Shown: piece after piece, positions 1 to 6,988 of the stretch
How the letters are laid out: each line of letters opens with the position of its first letter
Numbering within the stretch: the first letter of the stretch is position 1
Assembly (NCBI GenBank): GCA_934445015.1
Contig: CAKSDJ010000059.1
Span: 1-7,809, forward strand
Direction: 5' to 3'
Source: an uncultured Eubacteriales bacterium
GTDB taxonomy: Bacteria > Bacillota > Clostridia > Oscillospirales > Acutalibacteraceae
Length of the DNA: 7,809 nucleotides
Made by a program: the position numbers and the translations under genes
Notes under the pieces: model-generated
Database searches by the model: none
What the model was told of the DNA's origin: nothing
Seen by the model: only the letters and a program-made list of their open reading frames with translations

Positions 1-1760
1 GCACAACGCCGTCTGTGGTTGCTTTTTCGAAAACCGGTGAAAGAATGGTAGGTCAGGTTGCAAAGCGTCAGGCTATCACCAACCCCGACAGAACCATCAG
101 CTCAATCAAACGCGAAATGGGTTCAAATTACACCGTTGAAATCGACGGCAAAAAATACACCCCTCAGGAAGTTTCGGCAATAATATTGCAGAAACTTAAA
201 GCAGACGCCGAAAGCTATCTCGGTCAGCCTGTTACAGAAGCGGTTATTACAGTTCCGGCATACTTTACAGACGCGCAGCGTCAGGCTACAAAAGACGCAG
301 GCAAGATTGCCGGTCTTGAAGTAAAACGTATTATTAACGAGCCGACTGCCGCAGCACTTGCCTACAGCATTGATAAAGAGGACGACCAAAAGGTTATGGT
401 TTATGACCTCGGCGGCGGTACGTTTGATGTATCGATTATTGAAATGGGCGACGGCGTTCAGGAAGTTCTGGCTACTGCCGGCAACAACAGACTCGGCGGC
501 GACGATTTTGATAAGCGCATTATGGACTACATTGTAAAAACTTTCAAAGATGAAAACGGCATTGACCTTTCAAGTGATAAAATGGCAATGCAGCGTATTA
601 AAGAAGCAGCCGAAAAAGCAAAGATAGACCTTTCGGGTATGACAACGGCAGACATTAACCTGCCCTTTATTACCGCTGATTCAACGGGTCCTAAGCATTT
701 TGAAACAACTCTTACACGTGCAAAATTCAATGAACTTACAGCAGATCTTGTAGAGGCTACAATGGGACCTGTGCGCCAGGCAATTGCCGACTCCGGTCTT
801 GATAAGTCCGAAATTCACAAAGTGCTTATGGTAGGCGGTTCTTCACGTATTCCGGCTGTACAGGAAGCAGTTAAAAACTTTATGGGTAAAGAGCCGTTTA
901 AGGGCATTAACCCTGATGAATGTGTAGCAATTGGCGCATCTTTGCAGGCAGGCGTATTAGGCGGCGATGTTAAAGGTTTGCTTTTGCTTGATGTTACTCC
1001 CCTTTCGCTCGGTATTGAAACAATGGGCGGTATTTCAACAAAGGTAATTGAACGCAACACCACTATTCCTACAAAGAAGAGTCAAATATTCTCTACCGCG
1101 GCAGACGGCCAGACTTCTGTTGAAGTTCATGTTTTGCAGGGCGAACGTGAATTTGCAAAAGACAACAAAACTCTCGGCGTATTCCACCTTGACGGAATTG
1201 CACCGGCACCGCGCGGTATTCCTCAAATTGAAGTAACTTTTGATATAGACGCAAACGGTATTGTTCACGTATCTGCAAAAGATCTCGGCACAGGCAAAGA
1301 AAACAATATTACGATTACCTCTAACACAAATATGTCAAAAGAGGACATTGACAAAGCCGTTAAAGAGGCCGAAGCGTATGCAGCAGAAGATAAAAAACGC
1401 CGCGAAACCGTTGATGTTCGCAACAATGCCGATCAACTTATCTATCAAACCGAAAAAACACTTGCAGAACTCGGTGACAAACTTGCGGCTGATGAAAAAT
1501 CAAAAATAGAGACCGCCAAAGACGCCCTTAAAGAAGCGCTTAAAGGTGAAGACACCGAGGCAATAAAGGCAAAATATGAAAACCTTCAGAAAGAACTTTA
1601 TTCAGTAAGCGAAAAAGTTTACAAAGCGGCGTCTGAGGCTCAGCAGCAACAGCAGCAGACTTCTCAGGCAGGCGGTTTTACACACGGCGGAGACAGTCAG
1701 GATAACGTTTATGAGGCAGACTTTGTCGATGTTGACGATGACAAAAATAAAAACAATTAA
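1..1760 (+). CDS. dnaK: Hsp70 chaperone DnaK, 5'-truncated by window edge
   Basis: ATP-dependent cytosolic chaperone that binds exposed hydrophobic segments of client proteins and cycles with DnaJ and GrpE. The frame is open from base 3 and reads TTPSVVAFSKTGER, which matches DnaK from about residue 35, so roughly 34 N-terminal residues, including the first phosphate-binding loop (DLGTTNS), are outside the window; the internal GTG at 15 is not a start. Seen in order: VITVPAYF, NEPTAAALAYS, the second phosphate loop DLGGGTFDVS (bases about 405-434), GGDDFD, VGGSSRIPAVQ, the interdomain linker LLLLDVTPLSLGIET, the substrate-binding beta domain, a helical lid, a Gln run and an acidic EADFVDVDDD tail. 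The segment between SSIKREMG and VTEAVITVPAYF is short, as in Firmicutes, lacking the Gram-negative insert. dnaJ follows on the same strand after 129 bases. Upstream hrcA/grpE, if present, and any CIRCE operator are outside the window. Identification is essentially certain. Confidence 0.98.
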   Translation, partial: TTPSVVAFSKTGERMVGQVAKRQAITNPDRTISSIKREMGSNYTVEIDGKKYTPQEVSAIILQKLKADAESYLGQPVTEAVITVPAYFTDAQRQATKDAGKIAGLEVKRIINEPTAAALAYSIDKEDDQKVMVYDLGGGTFDVSIIEMGDGVQEVLATAGNNRLGGDDFDKRIMDYIVKTFKDENGIDLSSDKMAMQRIKEAAEKAKIDLSGMTTADINLPFITADSTGPKHFETTLTRAKFNELTADLVEATMGPVRQAIADSGLDKSEIHKVLMVGGSSRIPAVQEAVKNFMGKEPFKGINPDECVAIGASLQAGVLGGDVKGLLLLDVTPLSLGIETMGGISTKVIERNTTIPTKKSQIFSTAADGQTSVEVHVLQGEREFAKDNKTLGVFHLDGIAPAPRGIPQIEVTFDIDANGIVHVSAKDLGTGKENNITITSNTNMSKEDIDKAVKEAEAYAAEDKKRRETVDVRNNADQLIYQTEKTLAELGDKLAADEKSKIETAKDALKEALKGEDTEAIKAKYENLQKELYSVSEKVYKAASEAQQQQQQTSQAGGFTHGGDSQDNVYEADFVDVDDDKNKNN

Positions 1761-1763
1761 GCA

Positions 1764-1790
1764 TTGACATTTTAAATTTAAGCGTATAGT
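1764..1790 (+). promoter_or_regulatory. Possible weak housekeeping promoter in front of dnaJ
   Basis: A perfect -35 hexamer TTGACA lies at 1764-1769 and TATAGT (5 of 6 to TATAAT) at 1785-1790. The spacer is only 15 bases, which is short, and there is no extended TGn. The -10 overlaps the left arm of the dyad at 1779-1844, so a protein bound to the dyad would block it. It could give dnaJ some transcription independent of dnaK; readthrough from dnaK is at least as likely. Confidence 0.3.
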
Positions 1791-1844
1791 GAACAGGTTG
1801 CGTAAATTTGTTTAGAGCAGATTTTGCCTGTTCACTGCCGCTTA
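1779..1844 (+). other. Long interrupted dyad in the dnaK-dnaJ gap
   Basis: Two arms pair across a 29-base loop. The inner stem is 1787-1797 (TAGTGAACAGG) with 1827-1837 (CCTGTTCACTG): ten Watson-Crick pairs plus one T-G closing pair. After a small 2x1 internal loop, an outer stem of six pairs joins 1779-1784 (TAAGCG) to 1839-1844 (CGCTTA). No T tract follows, so it does not read as an intrinsic terminator. It could be an mRNA hairpin that sets relative dnaK/dnaJ transcript stability or processing, or a DNA operator. It does not match CIRCE (TTAGCACTC-N9-GAGTGCTAA). The structure is seen in the sequence; the role is inference. Confidence 0.6.
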
Positions 1845-1876
1845 CTACATACCGTTAAAACAATTTGTTGTTTAAT

Positions 1877-1882
1877 AGGAGA
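1877..1882 (+). promoter_or_regulatory. Ribosome binding site that sets the dnaJ start
   Basis: AGGAGA lies 7 bases before the GTG at 1890. It supports GTG 1890 over the in-frame ATG at 1824, which would sit inside the dyad and add 22 residues unlike any DnaJ N-terminus. Confidence 0.85.
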
Positions 1883-1889
1883 TATTTTT

Positions 1890-3032
1890 GTGGCAGAAGA
1901 TAAAAGAGATTATTACGAAGTTCTCGGTGTTGACAAATCGGCAACAGATGACGAATTAAAAAAGGCGTATCGAAAGTTGGCAAAAAAATACCATCCGGAC
2001 CTGAATCCGGGTGATAAAACTGCCGAAAAAAACTTTAAAGAGGTAAATGAAGCCTATGAAGTGCTTTCAGACAAAGAGAAACGCGCGCGCTATGATCAGT
2101 TTGGTCAGGCAGGCGTTGACCCAAACTTTAACGCCGCAACAAATTACAGCGGCGGATTTGACGGATTCGGCGATTTAGGTGACATATTCAGTTCGTTTTT
2201 TAACGGCGGATTTGATACCGGCAGGCGCGCAAATCCTAATGCACCGCGCAGAGGTAGCGACACTTCAACATCGGTCAATATATCATTTGAAGAAGCAGCT
2301 AAAGGCTGTAAAAAAACGGTACGCGTTACCAAGATTGATAATTGCAGTGATTGCGGCGGCAGCGGTTGTGAAAAAGGCACAGACGCGCAGACCTGCCCGG
2401 TTTGTCACGGCAGCGGTCAGGTAAGCACCGTCAACAGAACCCCATTCGGGCAAATTCAGTCAAAAACCGTTTGCAATAACTGCCACGGTACGGGAAAGAT
2501 CATCAACCACCCATGTCACACTTGTGCGGGCAAAGGACGAATACGCCATACCGTTGAAAGAACCGTAGAAATACCTGCAGGCATTGACGACGGTCAGGCA
2601 ATAAGCATAAGAGGCGGCGGCGATGCCGGCATAAACGGCGGTCCGAGCGGCAATCTTAACATAATTGTAAATGTTAGACCTCACCCTATTTTTGTGCGCG
2701 ACGGTTACGACGTATACTGCGAGGTACCGATTACATTTGCACAGGCGGCTTTAGGCGGTGAAATAACAGTACCTACTCTTGACGGCAAGGTTAAATTTAC
2801 TATTCATGAAGGCTCACAAAACGGCGATGAATTCAAATTAAAGGGCAAAGGCATACAGCGGTTGCGTTATGCCGGCAGAGGTGACCAGTATGTAAAAATA
2901 ACGGTTGAAGTGCCGCGTGACCTTACAAAAGCGCAGAAAGAAAAATTGCGTGAGTTTGACAGCGTAACCAACGCCAAGAACTACAAAAAGCAAAAATCGT
3001 TTTTAGACAAACTTAGAGATTTTTTTGAATGA
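1890..3032 (+). CDS. dnaJ: Hsp40 co-chaperone DnaJ (type I)
   Basis: Cytosolic J-domain protein that delivers unfolded clients to DnaK and stimulates its ATP hydrolysis. It is 380 residues, close to the 376 of E. coli DnaJ. The J domain occupies about residues 6-70, with the DnaK-activating HPD at 35-37. A Gly/Phe-rich linker runs about 86-110. The zinc-finger region has four CxxCxGxG modules: CSDCGGSG (152), CPVCHGSG (169), CNNCHGTG (195) and CHTCAGKG (209, Ala in place of the usual residue before Gly). The C-terminal client-binding beta domains follow (about 220-340), and then a charged helical end. The GTG start at 1890 is chosen because the protein then begins AEDKRDYYEVLGV, the standard DnaJ beginning, with AGGAGA in front. 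It lies behind dnaK on the same strand and ends 55 bases before a convergent gene, with a terminator between. No key residue is missing. Confidence 0.97.
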   Translation: MAEDKRDYYEVLGVDKSATDDELKKAYRKLAKKYHPDLNPGDKTAEKNFKEVNEAYEVLSDKEKRARYDQFGQAGVDPNFNAATNYSGGFDGFGDLGDIFSSFFNGGFDTGRRANPNAPRRGSDTSTSVNISFEEAAKGCKKTVRVTKIDNCSDCGGSGCEKGTDAQTCPVCHGSGQVSTVNRTPFGQIQSKTVCNNCHGTGKIINHPCHTCAGKGRIRHTVERTVEIPAGIDDGQAISIRGGGDAGINGGPSGNLNIIVNVRPHPIFVRDGYDVYCEVPITFAQAALGGEITVPTLDGKVKFTIHEGSQNGDEFKLKGKGIQRLRYAGRGDQYVKITVEVPRDLTKAQKEKLREFDSVTNAKNYKKQKSFLDKLRDFFE

Positions 3033-3041
3033 TATAAAAAC

Positions 3042-3089
3042 AAAAACCGTGTTTTGAATGTGAATTTTCAAAACACGGTTTTTTGTTTT
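3042..3089. terminator. Bidirectional intrinsic terminator between convergent genes
   Basis: A perfect 17-bp stem joins 3042-3058 to 3067-3083 with an 8-base loop. A T-rich run (TTTTTTGTTTT) follows on the + strand for dnaJ, and the A-rich stretch 3036-3046 gives a T run on the - strand for the dehydratase gene, whose stop codon overlaps the right flank (3088-3090). One element therefore probably serves both genes. Confidence 0.9.
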
Positions 3090-5148
3090 ATCCGTTTGCA
3101 GTTGCTATTGCTTTTAACTGCTCTTCATACACTTTGGTTTTTTCGGTTGTACCGTTTTCACCTGCCGGATGATATGTAGGAACTATTTTTTCAACAAAAT
3201 CCTTTACTGTATCAGGCTTTTCATAACAAATGTGCATAAGGGTTTCAAGATTGTCAAACAATCGGTCGGTATCAAAATCAAGTGGATGGCAAATGCTTAT
3301 AAGTTTGTTGGGCGTTGTGCTCAGACCCTCGGTTTCCATCAGGCGTTCTTCATAAAGTTTTTCACCCGGTCGCAGTCCGGTATACTCAATTTTTATGTCA
3401 ATATCGGGTTTAAGACCCGAAAGTTTTATAAGGTTGCGCGCAAGAGTGTCAATTTTAACCGGTGCACCCATATCAAGCACAAAAATCTCGCCGCCGTGCG
3501 CATAATAACCTGCCTGTAAAACAAGACTTACCGCTTCGGGTATAGTCATAAAATAACGTATAATATCGGGGTGAGTAACCGTTACCGGACCGCCGTTTGC
3601 TATCTGTTTTTTAAACACCGGCACAACCGAACCGTTTGAGCCAAGCACATTACCGAAACGCACCGCTACAAACTCGGTTTTTGCCGCACGGATTTCTTTT
3701 TGAAATTTTTCGGATACTTTGCTGTCATCATGGTCATAAAGCGGATTTAACTTATCGGTATTGTTATCTTTTACAAGTTTATCAAACGACTGTATTATCA
3801 TTTCACAAAGGCGTTTGCTTGCACCCATAATATTTGTGGGATTAACCGCCTTGTCGGTGCTTATAAGCACAAATCGCTCGCAACCGTTTTTAACGGCGGC
3901 ATAGGCGGTTTTGTAGGTACCTATAGCATTATTTTTTATTGCCTCACCCGGGCTGTGCTCCATAAGCGGAACATGCTTGTGTGCGGCAGCGTGATACACG
4001 ATTTGCGGTTTGTAAGTCGCAAACACATCAAAAATTTTGCGGCTGTCGCGAACCGAGCCGATTAAGACTTCAAGATTAAGTTCAGGATATTTTGTCCTTA
4101 ACTCCTGCTCGATACTGTAAGCGTTATTTTCATAAATATCAAAGATTATAAGTTGCTTCGGCTTATGGGCCGCAATCTGACGGCACAGCTCGCTGCCTAT
4201 TGAGCCACCGCCGCCTGTTACAAGAATAACTTTATCTTTTAACAGCTCAAAAATCTCATCCATTTTAATATTTATCTGTTCACGGCCAAGCAGATCCTCA
4301 ACCGCAACATCGGTAAGTTTTTTTGCGCTTAATGTGCCGCTTTCCAAACGGTAAATATCGGGCAGAATTTTAAGTTCACACCCTGTTTCCTTGCATATAT
4401 TAAGGATATCTTTTTTATCATCCGGTGAAATTGACGGTATTGTAATATATATTTTATCAATAGAGTGTTTTTCAGCCAAATCGGGAATATCGTCACGGTT
4501 GCCCTCAACCTTGACATTATCGATATATCTTCCGAGTTTATTCGGATTGTCATCCACAAGACAAATAACCTTATCGTTCATATCTGTGGCAAGGTTCATA
4601 TCGTGAAGTATCATTCTGCCCGCTGCCCCTGCACCGACAAGCATAACACGGGCTGCTTTTTTTGAATGAGTAACATTAAGGCGGCTGCGTTCAAGCAGGA
4701 TAAATCTGTATGCAAAGCGAATTATAAGCACCGAAACAAACATTATCATAGCGCCGAAAACATAATAGGTAAACGGCATACGCCTTATGTAATAATCTGC
4801 CATATTTATGTAAGTGGTAACAGCGGCAGTGTGCATAATAAATATAATAACGGAAGAATAAAAAACGTTTATAAACTCACGGTAACTCGCAAAAGTCCAT
4901 ATACTGCGATAAAGCTTAAACGCATAAAATACAATCAAAGAAAAAACCGTGTGAACAGGTATAAACTTAAACCACACATCAAAGTAATCATAAAAATTAT
5001 TGATGAGCGTGCTTATGTGACAGTCAAATCTAAACCACAGAGCCAGAAAAAAAGAAAAATTGACCATAATTGCGTCGTATATAAGTAAGAGCATTGCGGC
5101 AACTTTACTGCGGTTTACGCGAAAACCTAATATTTTTTTTCCTTTCAT
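3088..5148 (-). CDS. Membrane-anchored UDP-sugar 4,6-dehydratase (CapD/WbpM/PglF family)
   Basis: A 686-residue long-form nucleotide-sugar dehydratase. Family members turn UDP-GlcNAc into the 4-keto-6-deoxy intermediate used for capsule, O-antigen or glycoprotein sugars such as bacillosamine or QuiNAc. The N-terminus has about four hydrophobic segments (roughly residues 17-38, 62-79, 94-112, 127-147). A first Rossmann-like domain carries GAGAAG (172-177). The catalytic short-chain dehydrogenase domain carries TGGGGSIG (311-318) for NAD. The active-site region STDKAVNPTN (430-439) is followed by MGASKR with Met441 and Lys445, so the usual Tyr of YxxxK is Met, as is known for the WbpM/PglF group. 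VRFGNVLGSNGSVVP and GLRPGEKLYEE complete the family signature. A charged insert (about 455-490) is longer than I expect. ATG 5148 is preferred over the in-frame TTG 5160 because GAGGGG overlaps that TTG and serves as its ribosome site. The gene stands alone, with its own promoter and terminator. The exact sugar product cannot be read from sequence. Confidence 0.93.
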   Translation of the reverse strand: MKGKKILGFRVNRSKVAAMLLLIYDAIMVNFSFFLALWFRFDCHISTLINNFYDYFDVWFKFIPVHTVFSLIVFYAFKLYRSIWTFASYREFINVFYSSVIIFIMHTAAVTTYINMADYYIRRMPFTYYVFGAMIMFVSVLIIRFAYRFILLERSRLNVTHSKKAARVMLVGAGAAGRMILHDMNLATDMNDKVICLVDDNPNKLGRYIDNVKVEGNRDDIPDLAEKHSIDKIYITIPSISPDDKKDILNICKETGCELKILPDIYRLESGTLSAKKLTDVAVEDLLGREQINIKMDEIFELLKDKVILVTGGGGSIGSELCRQIAAHKPKQLIIFDIYENNAYSIEQELRTKYPELNLEVLIGSVRDSRKIFDVFATYKPQIVYHAAAHKHVPLMEHSPGEAIKNNAIGTYKTAYAAVKNGCERFVLISTDKAVNPTNIMGASKRLCEMIIQSFDKLVKDNNTDKLNPLYDHDDSKVSEKFQKEIRAAKTEFVAVRFGNVLGSNGSVVPVFKKQIANGGPVTVTHPDIIRYFMTIPEAVSLVLQAGYYAHGGEIFVLDMGAPVKIDTLARNLIKLSGLKPDIDIKIEYTGLRPGEKLYEERLMETEGLSTTPNKLISICHPLDFDTDRLFDNLETLMHICYEKPDTVKDFVEKIVPTYHPAGENGTTEKTKVYEEQLKAIATANG

Positions 5149-5152
5149 AATA

Positions 5153-5158
5153 CCCCTC
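5153..5158 (-). promoter_or_regulatory. Ribosome binding site of the dehydratase gene
   Basis: GAGGGG on the - strand ends four bases before the ATG at 5148. It lies within codons that would have to be translated if TTG 5160 were the start, so it decides for ATG 5148. The spacing is on the short side. Confidence 0.7.
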
Positions 5159-5179
5159 AATCGTGTTCATATATTATTT

Positions 5180-5208
5180 ATTTTACACCCTTACACATTT
5201 TATGTCAA
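5180..5208 (-). promoter_or_regulatory. Near-consensus housekeeping sigma promoter for the dehydratase gene
   Basis: On the - strand, TTGACA (5208-5203, perfect) is followed by a 17-base spacer and TAAAAT (5185-5180, 5 of 6). The start site would fall near 5173, giving a leader of about 25 bases before ATG 5148. No operator-like dyad overlaps it, which suggests constitutive expression. Confidence 0.8.
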
Positions 5209-5245
5209 GAATATATAATTCAGATCGCAAACAATGAATTTTAAA

Positions 5246-5283
5246 ATCACAGGCGCTCGCGGCAAGCCGTAAGTACCTGTGAT
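5246..5283 (-). terminator. Imperfect hairpin, probable terminator of the SipL-like gene
   Basis: Outer arms ATCACAGG (5246-5253) and CCTGTGAT (5276-5283) pair perfectly over 8 bp. The interior pairs further with mismatches, ending in CGG/CCG (5260-5262 with 5267-5269) around a 4-base loop. On the - strand it lies about 20 bases past the stop at 5303 and is followed by TTTAAAATTC, a weak T tract. The + strand side is also T-rich. The interior mispairs on the - strand are G-T wobbles on the + strand, so the fold is tighter as + strand RNA. It could instead be a dispersed palindromic repeat. Confidence 0.55.
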
Positions 5284-5302
5284 CTTTAATTTTTATTACC
5301 TT

Positions 5303-6835
5303 TTAATTTGTGGGCACCAAAATCATACAGTCGTTTTCAAGTTTATTGTCACCTAATTCGTTTATTTCTTTAAGTTCTTCAACATCGGCAAAATATCTGC
5401 GGGCGATATCCCACAAATTTTCGCCTGCCGAGGCAAAATAAATTGTCATTGCACCGTGTGTATTTTTACTGATAGGTTGAGAATCATTTATTTTTATGTC
5501 TGTAACCAACGGAATATTACTGCACTCATAAACAGCGGCACTAATGCAAAGGTCGATGCGGAACTCCATATTACCTGAGTTTATAAGTGTATAATTTGAA
5601 CCTACAACGGCAATTTCCGGCGAGCATTTAAAAACTTTACCGCCGCCGCTTACGGGGTGTGAATATTCAAATTCAATCGGTTTTTCGTAAAACGACTGCA
5701 CACCTTCGCTGTCGGAAGCGATAATATAAGCCGTTACGGTGCCGCAAATTATAAGTTTATTTTCGGCAAATTTTACACTGTCGGTTTTTGTTTCACACCA
5801 AATATCAGATATTACCGACAGCGCACCGTCAGAAAACTCAAGATTTTTTTTGCAGTTAAAATTCTCATTTATATTATCACATATACGGTTAAAACACACT
5901 TCGTTTTTAGAAATATCCGCCTCGTATTTTCGCGAATATGCGTCAAGAATAACGGCTACGTCATTGTTGCAAAAACATTCGCTTGTTATAAGCAATTTTG
6001 CGTTAAGCAAGAACTGACGGCTCTCACCCGAAGCCGCTACGCGTGGCTTTACTTCAAGATTTGCAATATAAACTTTTGATTCGCAGCTGCAATCCTCGGT
6101 CATACCGTCAATTTCAATCAATTGGCTGAACGGTATTGTGCAGCGCACGGTTTGCGGTGTTCCGCTTTCGGGTGAATACAGAATTTTAACCACCATTTCG
6201 CCCTTTACAACGGATTTGCCTGCTATGGTTTTATTGTCGGTTATGACGGCATCTGCGTCGTACCGTATAATACACCTTATATCCGGCTGACCGGAGCCTA
6301 ACTCGATTTCCTGATCTACCGTAAGATATTTATCGGCGCAACCCATAGGCACCGTGGCAGATACATTACCGCGTAAAAATTCAACATTCGGGTCGTCAAG
6401 GTCTGACATAACCTCGGTGAGTTTTCTTTTCGTTACTGTTACATATATACCGGCGGCACCGTGAACATCTATTTTTCTGCCTGTTACGGCACGGCAATTT
6501 ATGTATTCGCATTTGGTTTTTACGGTAAGTGAAGTACCGTCGGTATTTATACCCGTATCAAAAGTTTTTGAAAACGGATACCTGTATTCGTAAGAGTTAA
6601 GGCAATTGTTGTTATCACAATAAATAACATTGACCGTAACACAGCCCTCAACCGAAATATTTGAGCCGTTAACGCCTTTTGATGAAATACGCGAAACGGC
6701 ACGGCATTTCAGAATTTTAGATATATCGGGGTAATAATCCGGCAGCGTAAAATCTGCATCTATAGGTTGCTCTGCCGACTCGTTAAACACGGTATCAAGC
6801 GAAAAAACACTTGTTTTTAAATTTTTTTGTTCCAT
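5303..6835 (-). CDS. sipL: SipL-like DUF3794/LysM spore coat morphogenesis protein
   Basis: A 510-residue soluble protein with no signal peptide or membrane segment. In Clostridioides difficile, SipL (about the same length) binds the coat ATPase SpoIVA through its C-terminal LysM domain and tethers the coat around the forespore in the mother cell. Here the C-terminal LysM is clear (about 463-508, with AGENLWDIARRY and ending MILVP). Ahead of it are DUF3794-type modules: the first (about 30-115) contains PDYYPDISKILKCRA and YPFSKTFD, the second (about 180-265) contains QPDIRCIIRYDA and IPFSQLIEIDG, and a third, more diverged one (about 335-430) ends with KPIEFEY. The protein is cysteine-rich, with 22 Cys. 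ATG 6835 has GGGAG 12 bases upstream, a slightly long spacing. A sigma-E-like promoter lies just upstream, which fits the role. DUF3794/LysM proteins outside sporulation exist, so the SipL assignment rests on architecture plus promoter. Confidence 0.87.
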   Translation of the reverse strand: MEQKNLKTSVFSLDTVFNESAEQPIDADFTLPDYYPDISKILKCRAVSRISSKGVNGSNISVEGCVTVNVIYCDNNNCLNSYEYRYPFSKTFDTGINTDGTSLTVKTKCEYINCRAVTGRKIDVHGAAGIYVTVTKRKLTEVMSDLDDPNVEFLRGNVSATVPMGCADKYLTVDQEIELGSGQPDIRCIIRYDADAVITDNKTIAGKSVVKGEMVVKILYSPESGTPQTVRCTIPFSQLIEIDGMTEDCSCESKVYIANLEVKPRVAASGESRQFLLNAKLLITSECFCNNDVAVILDAYSRKYEADISKNEVCFNRICDNINENFNCKKNLEFSDGALSVISDIWCETKTDSVKFAENKLIICGTVTAYIIASDSEGVQSFYEKPIEFEYSHPVSGGGKVFKCSPEIAVVGSNYTLINSGNMEFRIDLCISAAVYECSNIPLVTDIKINDSQPISKNTHGAMTIYFASAGENLWDIARRYFADVEELKEINELGDNKLENDCMILVPTN

Positions 6836-6847
6836 ATATAATACACG

Positions 6848-6852
6848 CTCCC
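6848..6852 (-). promoter_or_regulatory. Ribosome binding site of the SipL-like gene
   Basis: GGGAG on the - strand, 12 bases before ATG 6835. The spacing is long, but no better site or alternative start lies nearby. Confidence 0.5.
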
Positions 6853-6870
6853 AAAATGCTTTTTTAATAA

Positions 6871-6900
6871 ATTGTATTCAAATCGGGCACGCAATATGAC
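6871..6900 (-). promoter_or_regulatory. Predicted sigma-E (mother-cell sporulation) promoter
   Basis: On the - strand, GTCATATT (6900-6893) is followed by a 14-base spacer and AATACAAT (6878-6871). From established Bacillus/Clostridium work, sigma-E sites have a -35 like KMATATT, a spacer of about 14 and a -10 like CATACAHT. The -35 fits fully and the -10 fits at 7 of 8 positions. The start site would fall near 6864, leaving a leader of about 29 bases that contains the ribosome site. No equally good housekeeping promoter was seen in the gap. Confidence 0.72.
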
Positions 6901-6947
6901 AAAACAAAATTATGCAAAACACGGCATGTTTAAACCTTTATTTTTAC

Positions 6948-6982
6948 AAAAACAAAGCAACGGCCGCCGAAACGACCGTTGC
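6948..6982 (-). terminator. Strong intrinsic terminator after the cls-peptide unit
   Basis: On the - strand, GCAACGGTCG (6982-6973) pairs with CGGCCGTTGC (6966-6957) over 10 bp, including one G-T wobble that exists only in - strand RNA, with a 6-base loop. It is followed by TTTGTTTTTG. It begins six bases past the stop of the small gene (6989) and insulates the SipL-like promoter downstream. Confidence 0.92.
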
Positions 6983-6988
6983 CTTAAA

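Noticed and set aside
1648..1672. Gln-codon run near the end of dnaK
   Set aside because: A variable Gln/Gly-rich tail ahead of the acidic end is common in DnaK; I see no sign of a frameshift or repeat expansion beyond that.
1824..1889. In-frame ATG extension of dnaJ by 22 residues
   Set aside because: The added residues resemble no DnaJ N-terminus and fall in the dyad, whereas GTG 1890 has AGGAGA in front and gives the canonical beginning.
1761..1889. CIRCE/HrcA operator
   Set aside because: No TTAGCACTC-N9-GAGTGCTAA-like sequence was seen here or elsewhere in the window; it would be expected upstream of the truncated dnaK end.
4951..4960. Second copy of GTGAACAGGT, the same as the dyad left arm at 1789-1798
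   Set aside because: It is inside the coding part of the dehydratase gene, has no inverted partner nearby, and a ten-base match is plausible by chance.
4666..5088. 140-codon open frame on the + strand
   Set aside because: It lies wholly antisense to the membrane segments of the dehydratase gene, has no ribosome site, and has a low-complexity, Lys/Asn/Tyr-rich composition typical of an antisense shadow.
6919..6933. Short inverted repeat AAACA-N5-TGTTT (- strand) upstream of the sigma-E-like promoter
   Set aside because: Five pairs in an AT-rich gap are expected by chance, and I cannot match it to a known regulator site.
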